A stretch of 49,558 bases of DNA from a virus, in the IMG/VR virus record IMGVR_UViG_3300011013_000020, positions 1 to 49,558 of that record. One strand, written 5' to 3'. Positions 16,089 through 23,517 of the stretch are shown one piece after another. Every line of letters begins with the position of its first letter. Within the stretch, counting starts at the first letter, position 1. The position numbers and the translations under genes are program-made. The notes beneath the pieces were generated by a model that saw only the letters and a list, made by a program, of their open reading frames with translations, was not told where the DNA came from and did not search any database.

Positions 16089-16394
16089 CTACTGCTCTCC
16101 GGGGACGGTGCGTTCGTTGAGCACCCCGAAGTCGTAGGTCTGGAGCTTCACCCCCTTGGGGCGAGGGCCTGTCCCGATTCTGGAGGGGTCGCCCACCGTG
16201 AGCGGCATCGTCACCCACACCTCGGAGGGCCAACATCCGTGCTTCTGGAGGTATGCGGCGGCGGCGTCCTCGATCTGCTGGTTGTGTCGCTCCAGCGAGC
16301 GGCGGTAGAGGCGATCGAGTCCGTCGTTGAAGGTGGACAGGTCGCGGTCGAACCTCGACTTCCCGAGGTTCGGGCGGTCGGGTTGATCGGTCAT
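16089..16394 (-). CDS. Hypothetical protein, 101 aa
   Basis: ATG at 16394, overlapping the upstream stop (TGATG). The product has a charged helical first half (RFDRDLSTFNDGLDRLYRRSLERHNQQI) and a beta-rich second half (WPSEVWVTMPLTVGDPSRIG). No family recognised. It ends just before the promoter-like gap of the next gene. Confidence 0.7.
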   Translation of the reverse strand: MTDQPDRPNLGKSRFDRDLSTFNDGLDRLYRRSLERHNQQIEDAAAAYLQKHGCWPSEVWVTMPLTVGDPSRIGTGPRPKGVKLQTYDFGVLNERTVPGEQ

Positions 16395-17479
16395 CAGGGG
16401 ATTCTCATCCTCAGTCGGACCTGGCTCAACTCGAGGCGCGCGGAGTCGAGCGCGCGGTGGGCGTCGCGGTGGCTCTGCTCGGCCTGTTCCATCTCGGAGG
16501 TCGCCTGATCCAGATCCATCTCCACCCGCGCCTTGTCCACGTCGGCCTGGGCCGCGCCTGCGAGCGCGCGCTGGTGCGCCTCGATCGCTGCTGCATATCG
16601 GGTAGACGCGCTCTCCAGCGTGGCGCTCGCATCCACGACCGACTGGATCGTGTCCAGGATGCTGTCGGGCTTCGGGGCCGGGGTCGGGCCGGGGTCTTTG
16701 GTCAGGGCTAGGGTCATGTCGGGCTCCGGGGCCGGCCCGATCTCAGATGCCGGTTCTGGTGGGGGTTCTGGTGGGCCGGGTGCGCGGACCTCGGGCACAA
16801 CGAGGCCGGGAGTTGGCTCGTCTGGTGCTTGGCACGGCATCGTGGGAACGACAAGCGACGGTGCGGGCCGGGCCTTCTCGGGAGGGGCCGACCCGACAGT
16901 CGGGTCCATCAGATCGGGGGTCGATGAAGGCCGGACCACCGTGCGCGGCCGGCTCGGGTGTAGCGGCTCGCGACGGCTCACCGCGGTGTTGAGGGTGGAC
17001 AGGCTCTCCTTCGGGTCGCGCCCGGGATCGCCGGGGAAGTCTCGGGGCCCCGGCCATCGACCGGTGATCGTCTTCAGGCGCCGAGCGAAGCTGTAGTGGT
17101 CTCGACAGTAGCCGCGCGTCCGCGAGGATTCGGCGCAGCCATCCGCAGCGCATTTCGGCGGCCCCTCTTGGATCCGGCGCATTACCTCTGGCACCGAGGG
17201 CCAGGCCTTGTCGGGGGACTCGTTCTTCATCCCCCGAGCCACGTTGTAGTGCGTCCCGCAATAGCCACGAGCGTTGTGTCGCTTCGTGCAGTCCTTGATC
17301 TGGCAGATTCTCGCCACCTCATCACCTCCGCTCGCGTCTGCGAGGTCGCTTGGCCCCTTCCCGATCAGATCAGGATCGGGCTCCATTTCGGCCTGATGAA
17401 CCCGGCAATAGCCCGGCGTCTGAACGCGCTTATTACACGTCATCCACCGACACTTCTTCGGGTCTTTACTCCAGTACAT
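16394..17479 (-). CDS. Triple zinc-knuckle protein with Pro-rich linker and coiled coil
   Basis: 361 residues, ATG at 17479 with AAGGA upstream. Three similar metal-binding units lie at about 10-30, 58-82 and 109-130, each of pattern C-x4-C-x8-9-GYC-x2-H (CRWMTC..GYCRVH, CQIKDC..GYCGTHY, CAADGC..GYCRDHY). A long Pro/Glu-rich linker (about 150-265) follows, then a helical heptad-like C-terminus (about 270-350). The same finger type occurs in the protein at 39575. In eukaryotic WRKY19-like and bacterial/phage proteins this pattern binds zinc; nucleic-acid binding is likely but not shown. Confidence 0.72.
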   Translation of the reverse strand: MYWSKDPKKCRWMTCNKRVQTPGYCRVHQAEMEPDPDLIGKGPSDLADASGGDEVARICQIKDCTKRHNARGYCGTHYNVARGMKNESPDKAWPSVPEVMRRIQEGPPKCAADGCAESSRTRGYCRDHYSFARRLKTITGRWPGPRDFPGDPGRDPKESLSTLNTAVSRREPLHPSRPRTVVRPSSTPDLMDPTVGSAPPEKARPAPSLVVPTMPCQAPDEPTPGLVVPEVRAPGPPEPPPEPASEIGPAPEPDMTLALTKDPGPTPAPKPDSILDTIQSVVDASATLESASTRYAAAIEAHQRALAGAAQADVDKARVEMDLDQATSEMEQAEQSHRDAHRALDSARLELSQVRLRMRIP

Positions 17480-17483
17480 CAGC

Positions 17484-17501
17484 GGTCCTTTTACCTTGGC
17501 C
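17484..17501 (-). repeat. Boundary element, degenerate copy
   Basis: Minus strand GGCCAAGGTAAAAGGACC: the CCAAGG-TA part matches the element, and TAA (17491-17493) is the stop of the HNH gene. It lies just upstream of the start at 17479. Confidence 0.3.
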
Positions 17502-18162
17502 GATCAACTCCTTCCGAAGCAAGGCGCTCAGGCGCATACCGTTGCAGGATTTCAACAGCCCAAATCACTGTGTCGTCAACCCGACGACCGGTTGGGTGCC
17601 CCCCAACCCAGAGTTCCAGATTCTCGGGCCGGTTGTCATCCCTGACCCCGTTCAAATGATGGACTTGTTCATCCGAGAAAACCGGTCGACCAATGACCTG
17701 CGCCATCACCATTCGGTGCTCCAGCGCATACCCGCTTTGATTGGCGTGCGGATCATCTGGTGCCCAGACTCGGACATATCCTGAGGGTTTTCGAATTCGA
17801 CCACCCTTCCACCTTGGATTCTCTGGTCCGCGCCAACTCCTACACTCACCACACCCTTTCTGTTTTCCTCTATTGAGAGTACCGGTTCCGACATACCGAG
17901 TCCTTCCGCACCTACAAGAGCACTCCCATTTGCCACGCTTCTCCCCCGACTCTATTCTTCGGATAACTGTAAGATCCCCGAAAACTTTTCCACGCAAGTC
18001 ATGTCGGCGACCTACGCGAATACAACCACATGACTTGATTTTTCGAGAACGGCTTCGCGTGATATTTCGCTCAGTGCCGCACCTGCACCGATAGGTGACA
18101 AGCACCTCTCCAGAAGGAGAGCGCCCAGCGTCATTACAGACGATCCGTATTTGTGATTCCAT
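17491..18162 (-). CDS. HNH endonuclease, homing type
   Basis: 223 residues from ATG at 18162. The N-terminal half has zinc-binding repeats typical of phage homing nucleases (YRCRCGTERNI ... KSCGC and WECSCRCGRTRYV ... CGEC). The C-terminal half is an HNH_3 domain: EHRMVMAQVIGRPVFSDEQVHH (HH catalytic pair), LNGVRDDNRPENLELW, then GHPTGRRVDD. Such enzymes nick or cut DNA at an unoccupied site and spread by repair. The gene begins inside a truncated DUF3310 reading frame (18134-18262), which supports insertion as a mobile gene. The frame is open to 18216, but the shorter start excludes the overlap. Confidence 0.87.
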   Translation of the reverse strand: MESQIRIVCNDAGRSPSGEVLVTYRCRCGTERNITRSRSRKIKSCGCIRVGRRHDLRGKVFGDLTVIRRIESGEKRGKWECSCRCGRTRYVGTGTLNRGKQKGCGECRSWRGPENPRWKGGRIRKPSGYVRVWAPDDPHANQSGYALEHRMVMAQVIGRPVFSDEQVHHLNGVRDDNRPENLELWVGGHPTGRRVDDTVIWAVEILQRYAPERLASEGVDRPR

Positions 18163-18262
18163 ACCGTAAGGGTATCGTAGACCGCTGGTATTTGCGCGGG
18201 TTCTTCTCGCCCCCATAGTGGTCGGGGTGATTGACGAGCTCGACGGGTAGTTTCTCGGTCAC
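18134..18262 (-). pseudogene. Truncated DUF3310 gene, N-terminal remnant
   Basis: GTG at 18262 with a strong AGGAGG site opens a 42-codon frame. Its first 22 residues (ELVNHPDHYGGEKNP) match the start of DUF3310 phage proteins, which read roughly V-x-HPxHYxxxxxP-x-EAI. After NPRKYQ the family pattern is lost and the frame ends at 18134 within the HNH gene. The rest of the family (the helical part) is not found on either side. The simplest reading is a gene cut by the HNH insertion. Confidence 0.65.
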
Positions 18263-18288
18263 GGTGCCTCCTGCAGCTGTTCGCCTCG

Positions 18289-18297
18289 GATCTACCC
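18289..18297 (-). repeat. Boundary element copy
   Basis: GGGTAGATC on the minus strand, preceded by TCCAA. Its TAG is the stop of the gene ending at 18292. It is 26 bases before the GTG start at 18262. Confidence 0.75.
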
Positions 18298-18816
18298 TTG
18301 GACCGGTCCGGGGTTGCTTGATGCCAGCCCGTCAAGCCATCGATCCTCTGCCGGGTACTCACCCCCGGTCTGCTGACGCTCTACCTCGGCAACCGCCCAC
18401 TTCGCGGCGGCGCGCGGCGTCTTGAATCCGCCGGACACGACGAGCGGCCGCGCGCCGTCCCGATCCAGGGAGCGCCACTCGATCGGCTCGATCACGCTCC
18501 ACCGGTTCCACGCTTTCCGTAGCACCACCAGCGGACAGAGCGGCTTCTCCGCGCGGCCCGTCATAGGATCATCGTCCAGCCAGTGCCACGCGACCGGGAG
18601 ATCGGTCGGGTAGGCGACTCGCTGGTGTTGGGCATCGCCGGCATGGGGCTGCACCTCGTCACCGGCGCCGCCTTCCCCGCAGCCCACGCAGTTGAAAGGG
18701 GAGTCCTCCGGGCCGCCGTTGATTCCGCGAAGGATCGGCGCGCTCATTCCGCTCGGCTTCGCGCCACTGCTCGACTGATCTGCCACAGTCCCCCCTGTCG
18801 TCAGATGGTCCTCCAT
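18292..18816 (-). CDS. Hypothetical protein, 174 aa, with N-terminal cysteine pair
   Basis: Start ATG at 18816 (MEDHLTTGG) lies 11 bases after the upstream stop; the longer frame to 18897 would overlap that gene. A CVGC pair stands at about 43-46. The middle (VAWHWLDDDPMTGRAEKPLCPLVVLRKAWNRW) and the end (GFKTPRAAAKWAVAEVERQ) look globular. It ends PVQG and stops in a boundary element. No family recognised. Confidence 0.62.
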   Translation of the reverse strand: MEDHLTTGGTVADQSSSGAKPSGMSAPILRGINGGPEDSPFNCVGCGEGGAGDEVQPHAGDAQHQRVAYPTDLPVAWHWLDDDPMTGRAEKPLCPLVVLRKAWNRWSVIEPIEWRSLDRDGARPLVVSGGFKTPRAAAKWAVAEVERQQTGGEYPAEDRWLDGLASSNPGPVQG

Positions 18817-18826
18817 TCCTACCCCA

Positions 18827-19504
18827 TCACGACGAGGCGAGGGGGTTCCAGTCCCACTCAGTCCGAGGGCCGCCGGGCCAGCCCGATTCGGGGACATGCG
18901 ACCGGAAGACGAGCAGCAGATGTCCGCCGGGCGGCTGGTCGGCGCGGGTGCCGTCGGGCCGCAGGAAGCGGAAGCGTCGGCCGATCAGGATCTCGTCGGC
19001 GCGTACCAGCCAGGGTTTCATCCAGACGGCGTCCAGCGACTGCGGCAGTAGCGCGAGCACCGTCGGGCCGCGGCGCGACTCCTCCCACGCCTTCTGCACG
19101 AACCGACCCGTGCCGATGAACGGATTGAATTCGCGGGTGGGGTGCTGCTCCTTCGCCCACTTCGGGACGCCGCGCGGACCCCAGGGTGGGTTGATGTAGA
19201 TGGTTCGAATTTTGCTTGGATCGATGTCTGGCGCTGGACCATATGCATCACCACTCTGAAACCGATGTCCGCGCCGCCAGTCTTGGAACAGACAGTCCTG
19301 CTCGGCGGTGAACCAGCGCGCCGCGATGGCGTTCGCGTCCTCTGCGGCGGCGTCCACGTCGATCGTGCCGAAGCGCGCCTCGATGGCGGCGACGAGCTCG
19401 GGCGGCGTCCTCCATCGCATCTTCTCGGTGACTGGGTAACCAGATCGTGCGACGATCAGCTGGCCTGGGGCGTCGGTCGCTCGCCCGTGTCTGTTGTGGC
19501 TCAT
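18827..19504 (-). CDS. DNA N6-adenine methyltransferase, phage Dam-like
   Basis: 225 residues from ATG at 19504, overlapping the upstream stop by four bases (ATGA). It has the phage Dam-like (Phage_N6A_Met) layout: RWRTPPELVAAIEARFG at about 30-46, DVDAAAEDANAIAARWFT, the catalytic NPPW at about 105-108, and the later ALLPQSLDAVWMKPWL. The predicted activity is adenine methylation with S-adenosylmethionine. Together with the C5 enzyme at 9420 the phage would carry two types of DNA methylation. The frame is open to 20176 but only the last 225 codons have protein-like sequence. Confidence 0.85.
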   Translation of the reverse strand: MSHNRHGRATDAPGQLIVARSGYPVTEKMRWRTPPELVAAIEARFGTIDVDAAAEDANAIAARWFTAEQDCLFQDWRRGHRFQSGDAYGPAPDIDPSKIRTIYINPPWGPRGVPKWAKEQHPTREFNPFIGTGRFVQKAWEESRRGPTVLALLPQSLDAVWMKPWLVRADEILIGRRFRFLRPDGTRADQPPGGHLLLVFRSHVPESGWPGGPRTEWDWNPLASS

Positions 19505-20460
19505 GGGTCCTTGCTCCTCTCCTTGATGGGAACCCACTCGGTTCCCGTAGAAATCACCGGCACTGTGGTGTTGGGCTGCAGACCACCAGCGTTGATCGTA
19601 TCGATCAGCTCCTGGGTCAGCGCGGCCTTGCTCGCCTGCTTGATCTGGTTCGCGGCATTGCCGAGGGCGTGGTTGAGCGCCCCCATCGACTGCGTGAGCG
19701 TCGCGATCGAGCGCGTCATCCGATCTGTCGCGAGGGTCTGATCTCTCGCCGGCCTCGGGCCGGATTCGCTGTCGGTGACGGCTGCTCGGGCTGCTCGGAG
19801 TGACTGTTCCGCCGACGCGCGCGCCGGGTTCAGGTAGGGCTCGGCGATCCGCTTCAACTCGCTCGGGAGCCCCGGCATCATCGCGAACCGGACTTGGTCT
19901 CCCTGGGTACTGGTGATCACGAACCGCTCGGGGTTGATCTTCGATGTCCCAGGGGTCGAGCGCGCGAGCTGATCCGGCTTCACGGCTGACGCTGCCGCGT
20001 AGTGGACGGTGAGTCTTCCGGCGCGGCCCTCCGCTGTCAGGCCGGTCACCAGCGGTGACAGTTTGAAGTGGCGCAGCGCCTCCATCGCCTCGTCTGCGGT
20101 CAGGTTGATCCACGCCGCCCCCGACCCGAAGGTGATGTGGTTCCATGCCTCGATCTCTCGGACCCACCGAGCCCACACGGCGGCCGGTAACTCGACCCCC
20201 ACATCCAGCCGCTCAGGCGGCCACGCGATTTTACGGCTGTTCGGCCTCATTAGTACTCCGTCTGGATCGCCTTCCCAAAGCCCGTCCTGGGCGGGATCTG
20301 GAGATCCCCGAACCAGAACCTTTTGTCCGGGCGTGATCCGGACCTTTAGATTTCGGTCGGGATCTCCTTTCTTCGGCAAGATGACCGTCACTGGTCGATC
20401 CTTTGGATCGGCGTTTACGATGCTCGTCCCGAACGAGATGTTGGTCAGCCCCACCGTCAC
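19501..20460 (-). CDS. Hypothetical protein, 319 aa
   Basis: GTG at 20460 is preferred because AAGGAG stands six bases before it; an in-frame ATG at 20475 lies right against the boundary element and lacks such a site. The N-terminal 90 residues are beta-rich (VTVILPKKGDPDRNLKVRITPGQKVLVRG). A middle part follows (ITFGSGAAWINLTADEAMEALRHFKLSP) and the last 100 residues are helical (SIATLTQSMGALNHALGNAANQI). No family recognised. It couples to the Dam-like gene downstream. Confidence 0.7.
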   Translation of the reverse strand: MTVGLTNISFGTSIVNADPKDRPVTVILPKKGDPDRNLKVRITPGQKVLVRGSPDPAQDGLWEGDPDGVLMRPNSRKIAWPPERLDVGVELPAAVWARWVREIEAWNHITFGSGAAWINLTADEAMEALRHFKLSPLVTGLTAEGRAGRLTVHYAAASAVKPDQLARSTPGTSKINPERFVITSTQGDQVRFAMMPGLPSELKRIAEPYLNPARASAEQSLRAARAAVTDSESGPRPARDQTLATDRMTRSIATLTQSMGALNHALGNAANQIKQASKAALTQELIDTINAGGLQPNTTVPVISTGTEWVPIKERSKDP

Positions 20461-21085
20461 CCTTGCTCCTTCCATCTGGATCTACCCTTGAGGCCTGCTG
20501 GCGGTGTCCGCGCCGGACCGTCCAACTTTTCCGGAGCGCCGCCATCTCGGCCGCGCGTTCCAACTCTGCCGCCAATTCACGCCGTGCGGCGGCCATTCGA
20601 TCGGCCCGCTTCCGCTCTCGTATTTGCTGAGATTCCCGGCCCGGAATGTAGTCTGCGTCGATCCGCTGTGCGTGGGCGCGCGCGACCGCCTCCACCCATT
20701 CCAGCGCCGCTTTTCCGTCAAATGACTGGTCGCCGGCGAACACCTGCTCCCGGAGCACTTTGGGTGGGGTGAGTCTCAACAAGAAGCCGACCAACCCCCC
20801 GGCTGGGTGCCTTGCTGCGCGCGAAGCACACTCCGTCGCCAAGGGGTGAGGCGCGCATGTCCGACCGTAGAGCCGGATCGGTACGGGTCGGTTCGACCCC
20901 CTACCGGTGGCGAACACCCGGATCACGAAAGACCGATCCGGACTCCATGCTGAGATCAGCAAGTCCCCCGAGACAGCCGATACCAGCCAGGACTCGGGTA
21001 GTTCTCGTCTCAGATGAGCCGATCCCTGGTGTCGAACCCGCTCCGCAGGGGCGAGAGTCTGCCGCTTAGGTTGCGAGCGCGACAC
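20231..21085 (-). CDS. Hypothetical protein, 3' end uncertain, probable frameshift
   Basis: ATG at 21085 opens a frame of 284 codons. Residues 1-185 look real (SWLVSAVSGDLLISAWSPDRSFVIRVFATG ... helical, Arg/Glu/Ala-rich ELAAELERAAEMAALRK). After that the sequence turns Arg/Ser/Gly-rich and runs 230 bases into the next gene. At a run of four A on the coding strand (plus-strand CTTTTCC, 20526-20532) the loss of one base would give an end at TAG 20482 (RPQG, stop inside a boundary element, as for other genes here). A shift the other way would stop at 20457, overlapping the next GTG. The gene probably ended near 20482. Family unknown. Confidence 0.5.
   Translation of the reverse strand: MSRSQPKRQTLAPAERVRHQGSAHLRRELPESWLVSAVSGDLLISAWSPDRSFVIRVFATGRGSNRPVPIRLYGRTCAPHPLATECASRAARHPAGGLVGFLLRLTPPKVLREQVFAGDQSFDGKAALEWVEAVARAHAQRIDADYIPGRESQQIRERKRADRMAAARRELAAELERAAEMAALRKSWTVRRGHRQQASRVDPDGRSKGDGGADQHLVRDEHRKRRSKGSTSDGHLAEERRSRPKSKGPDHARTKGSGSGISRSRPGRALGRRSRRSTNEAEQP
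20479..20487 (-). repeat. Boundary element copy
   Basis: GGGTAGATC on the minus strand, preceded by CTCAA, 18 bases before the GTG start at 20460. Confidence 0.75.
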
Positions 21086-21383
21086 CGATCCCTACCACCA
21101 CCAGAGCGGCTACGCCGAACCCGGCCATCGCGGCGGCGGCAATCGTGATCCAGATCTGCAGACGAGACACAGATAGGCCGCTCGTCCGCACCTCCGATAT
21201 CTCTGTTTCAACCACCTCGTCGGGTGGTTCCATCACGAACGCGAGCCGCGTCTTTCCGCGCTCCTCGACCGGCATGGATGCGACTACCCGGTACCCCTGG
21301 GCCCGGAGAGCTCCAAGTTGTGGAGACTGAACCGCCTTCTGCAGATCCTCCATCCCGACGGACACGACCTCGTAGAGTTTCAT
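21066..21383 (-). CDS. Small membrane protein, 105 aa
   Basis: ATG at 21383 overlaps the end of the DinG-like gene by four bases. The first 70 residues are soluble (YEVVSVGMEDLQKAVQSPQLGALRAQGYRVV). The C-terminus has one membrane helix (IWITIAAAAMAGFGVAALVVV, about 77-100), so this looks like a tail-anchored protein facing the cytoplasm. Function unknown. Its end overlaps the next start by 20 bases. Confidence 0.7.
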   Translation of the reverse strand: MKLYEVVSVGMEDLQKAVQSPQLGALRAQGYRVVASMPVEERGKTRLAFVMEPPDEVVETEISEVRTSGLSVSRLQIWITIAAAAMAGFGVAALVVVGIGVALAT

Positions 21384-23476
21384 CGGCGGCTCCTCCGCAG
21401 CGCCCGACCTCGGGGTCGAGCCGTTCGCTGAATACCTCGGAGCGGCTGCCCCGCGATCGCTCGGCCCACATCATCCATATCGTGAGACAACGGGAACGGG
21501 GGCAGCGCGGCCCTGAGTAGCTTGGACATCGACCCGCGGACGATCCGGCGATCGAGAAGCACGACCGCGCCTCGGTCCGTAGATGATCGAATCAGCCGGC
21601 CAGACGCCTGAGCGAGCACCATACAGGCGCGTGGCAACGATCGCGCCCAAAACGAACTGCTGGCATTTGATCGCTCTGCTACGAGTTCACCGATAGCATC
21701 TTCCAACGGATCGCCCGGCGGGGTGAACGGTACCCGGTCCACAACGACACAGGACAACGACTCGCCTGGAACATCGAGGCCCTGGAAGAACGATCGCGTC
21801 CCGATCAACACCCCGCTGGTCTGCTCGGTAAACCAGCGGATCAATTCCGCTCGCCCGGCCGATCCCTGCGATCTCACGGGAAAACCCGAATCCTCGATTG
21901 CCAGGGTGTAGAGGTCCATCATCCGACGAGATGTCGACAATACCAAGGTCCGACCTTGGGCCGAATGAACCGCCGCCCTCACCGCGAGCGGGGCCCATCG
22001 CTGCCACGCCCGATAGTCCTTTGGATCAGGCGCATCTCTGGGAACGACGATCACGCCGCACTTCGGGAGATCGTAGGGCGACGGTAAGTCCATCCCGTCC
22101 CCGACCTTGTCGGAGGAGACGCCCATGCTTGCGCGGATGTAGTCGAATGCGCCGCCAGCCGTCAAAGTCGCCGATGCGATCACTGCGGCAGGGTAATCGT
22201 CGATCATCTTCTTGATAATGGGGCCAACATCTGCGGGGCTAGCCTTCGCCGTGAGGTGGGTGCCTCGCCGAGATCGGCGCACATCCACCCATGTCGCCCA
22301 GGGACCGGCGACGTTGAGGGAGGACCCCTCCGGGGGGCGACCATTCAGCAGCGCGACCAACTTCCCGTGGAGATTGGAGCAGGTCGTCGCTACCTTGATC
22401 GCTCGCCCCTGTTCCTCAGGATCGGGAATTCGTTTGCAGGCATCGAACACGGCCTTCGCGGCGTCGCGAATCAGGTTCAGCCGCTCAGGCTTGATCGTCC
22501 CGCCGTCCCACCGCTCCCCGAGTGCTACCGAGTACATGGGGGAGCGGCCGCGCGCCTGCGGGTCTCGCTCTGCCAGAATCTCCAGCGCCTGGAACACCTC
22601 CATCGCCGGGGCGACTACTTCAGACTGCGCTCGCTTCCGTCCGATTAGCCTCTCCAACTTGGTCCCCAGGTCAGCGATCCCCTTCTGGCTCACGTCCAGC
22701 GAGCGCATCTTCCTCACGCACGACTCCAACTCATGCCCTTCATCCACTGCGAGCAGAACAGAGGACATCACCGGCAACAGGGGGAGGATGTAGTGGTTGA
22801 GCACCACGACGTGCGCCCGCTCTACGCCAGCATGAGCTGACTCCGCGAAGCAGGTAGGTCCACTGACCGGACGGAAGAATCGGCACTTGTCGCCGATGCA
22901 GTCTCGCCCCATGACGCTGACCTCGCGCCACGCCGCTCCGGGATCCCAATCCAAATCCTCTCGATCTCCGGAGCAGCCCGGCGATTGTGACCAGTCGCGG
23001 AGCCGCTGGATCCGCCGATCGGTCGAACCGAGCAGATCTGTGGACTCCAGCGACAGCCGGCAGAGGTAGTTCTGCCGACCCTTGATCCCCACCGCTCGGA
23101 CATTCGCTCCCAGCACTCGCGCGATCACAGGGATGTCCTTGTTGAGCATCTGGCCCTGCAGAGCAATGTTCGCCGTGGAAACTACCACCTTCCCGGGTGT
23201 TTTCGCGCCGGGAGGTCGGCGACCCGCTCGCCAATCCACCTCGGCGCGAAACGCCGCGATGATTCCCGGAATCAGGTAGGCGGCTCCTTTCCCCGTTCCG
23301 GTCGGGGCCTGCACCATCGACCACCCGCCGGAGTCGATCCGGCGAGCGACCTCGAGGGCCATCGTCCGCTGTGAAGGTCGTAGTTCAAGCCCGGCCGCAC
23401 GGAGCGGGCCGCCGGATCCAAACACGATCTCGGTGGCCCGCTCAACACTCGCCGCGCCCATGATGTCTCGTCGCAT
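21380..23476 (-). CDS. DinG/XPD-like superfamily 2 helicase
   Basis: 698 residues, ATG at 23476 with AGGAGG upstream. Walker A APTGTGKG is at about 57-64, motif II is DEGH at about 245-248, and late motifs include ASATLTAGG, GTRSFFQGLDVPG and QASGRLIRSSTDRGAVVLLD. Between motifs I and II lie five cysteines (about 139, 168, 193, 198, 209), consistent with the four-Cys iron-sulfur cluster of the XPD/DinG group. These enzymes unwind DNA, DNA-RNA hybrids or D-loops from 5' to 3'. The expected role is replication or recombination of phage DNA. Length and motif order match the family. Confidence 0.9.
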   Translation of the reverse strand: MRRDIMGAASVERATEIVFGSGGPLRAAGLELRPSQRTMALEVARRIDSGGWSMVQAPTGTGKGAAYLIPGIIAAFRAEVDWRAGRRPPGAKTPGKVVVSTANIALQGQMLNKDIPVIARVLGANVRAVGIKGRQNYLCRLSLESTDLLGSTDRRIQRLRDWSQSPGCSGDREDLDWDPGAAWREVSVMGRDCIGDKCRFFRPVSGPTCFAESAHAGVERAHVVVLNHYILPLLPVMSSVLLAVDEGHELESCVRKMRSLDVSQKGIADLGTKLERLIGRKRAQSEVVAPAMEVFQALEILAERDPQARGRSPMYSVALGERWDGGTIKPERLNLIRDAAKAVFDACKRIPDPEEQGRAIKVATTCSNLHGKLVALLNGRPPEGSSLNVAGPWATWVDVRRSRRGTHLTAKASPADVGPIIKKMIDDYPAAVIASATLTAGGAFDYIRASMGVSSDKVGDGMDLPSPYDLPKCGVIVVPRDAPDPKDYRAWQRWAPLAVRAAVHSAQGRTLVLSTSRRMMDLYTLAIEDSGFPVRSQGSAGRAELIRWFTEQTSGVLIGTRSFFQGLDVPGESLSCVVVDRVPFTPPGDPLEDAIGELVAERSNASSSFWARSLPRACMVLAQASGRLIRSSTDRGAVVLLDRRIVRGSMSKLLRAALPPFPLSHDMDDVGRAIAGQPLRGIQRTARPRGRALRRSRR

Positions 23477-23487
23477 TCTCGCCTCCT

Positions 23488-23510
23488 GCCCAGTGGATCT
23501 ACCCCTGGGC
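23488..23510 (-). repeat. Boundary element copy with hairpin flanks
   Basis: GCCCAG-GGGTAGATCCA-CTGGGC on the minus strand: six pairs closing an 11-base loop that holds the conserved core. It ends 11 bases before the DinG-like start. Confidence 0.8.
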
Positions 23511-23517
23511 GGCGCGA

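Noticed and set aside
18815-18824. GGGGTAGGAATGG just before the start at 18816, similar to the boundary element
   Set aside because: It matches only GGGGTAG and overlaps the start codon itself, unlike the other copies.
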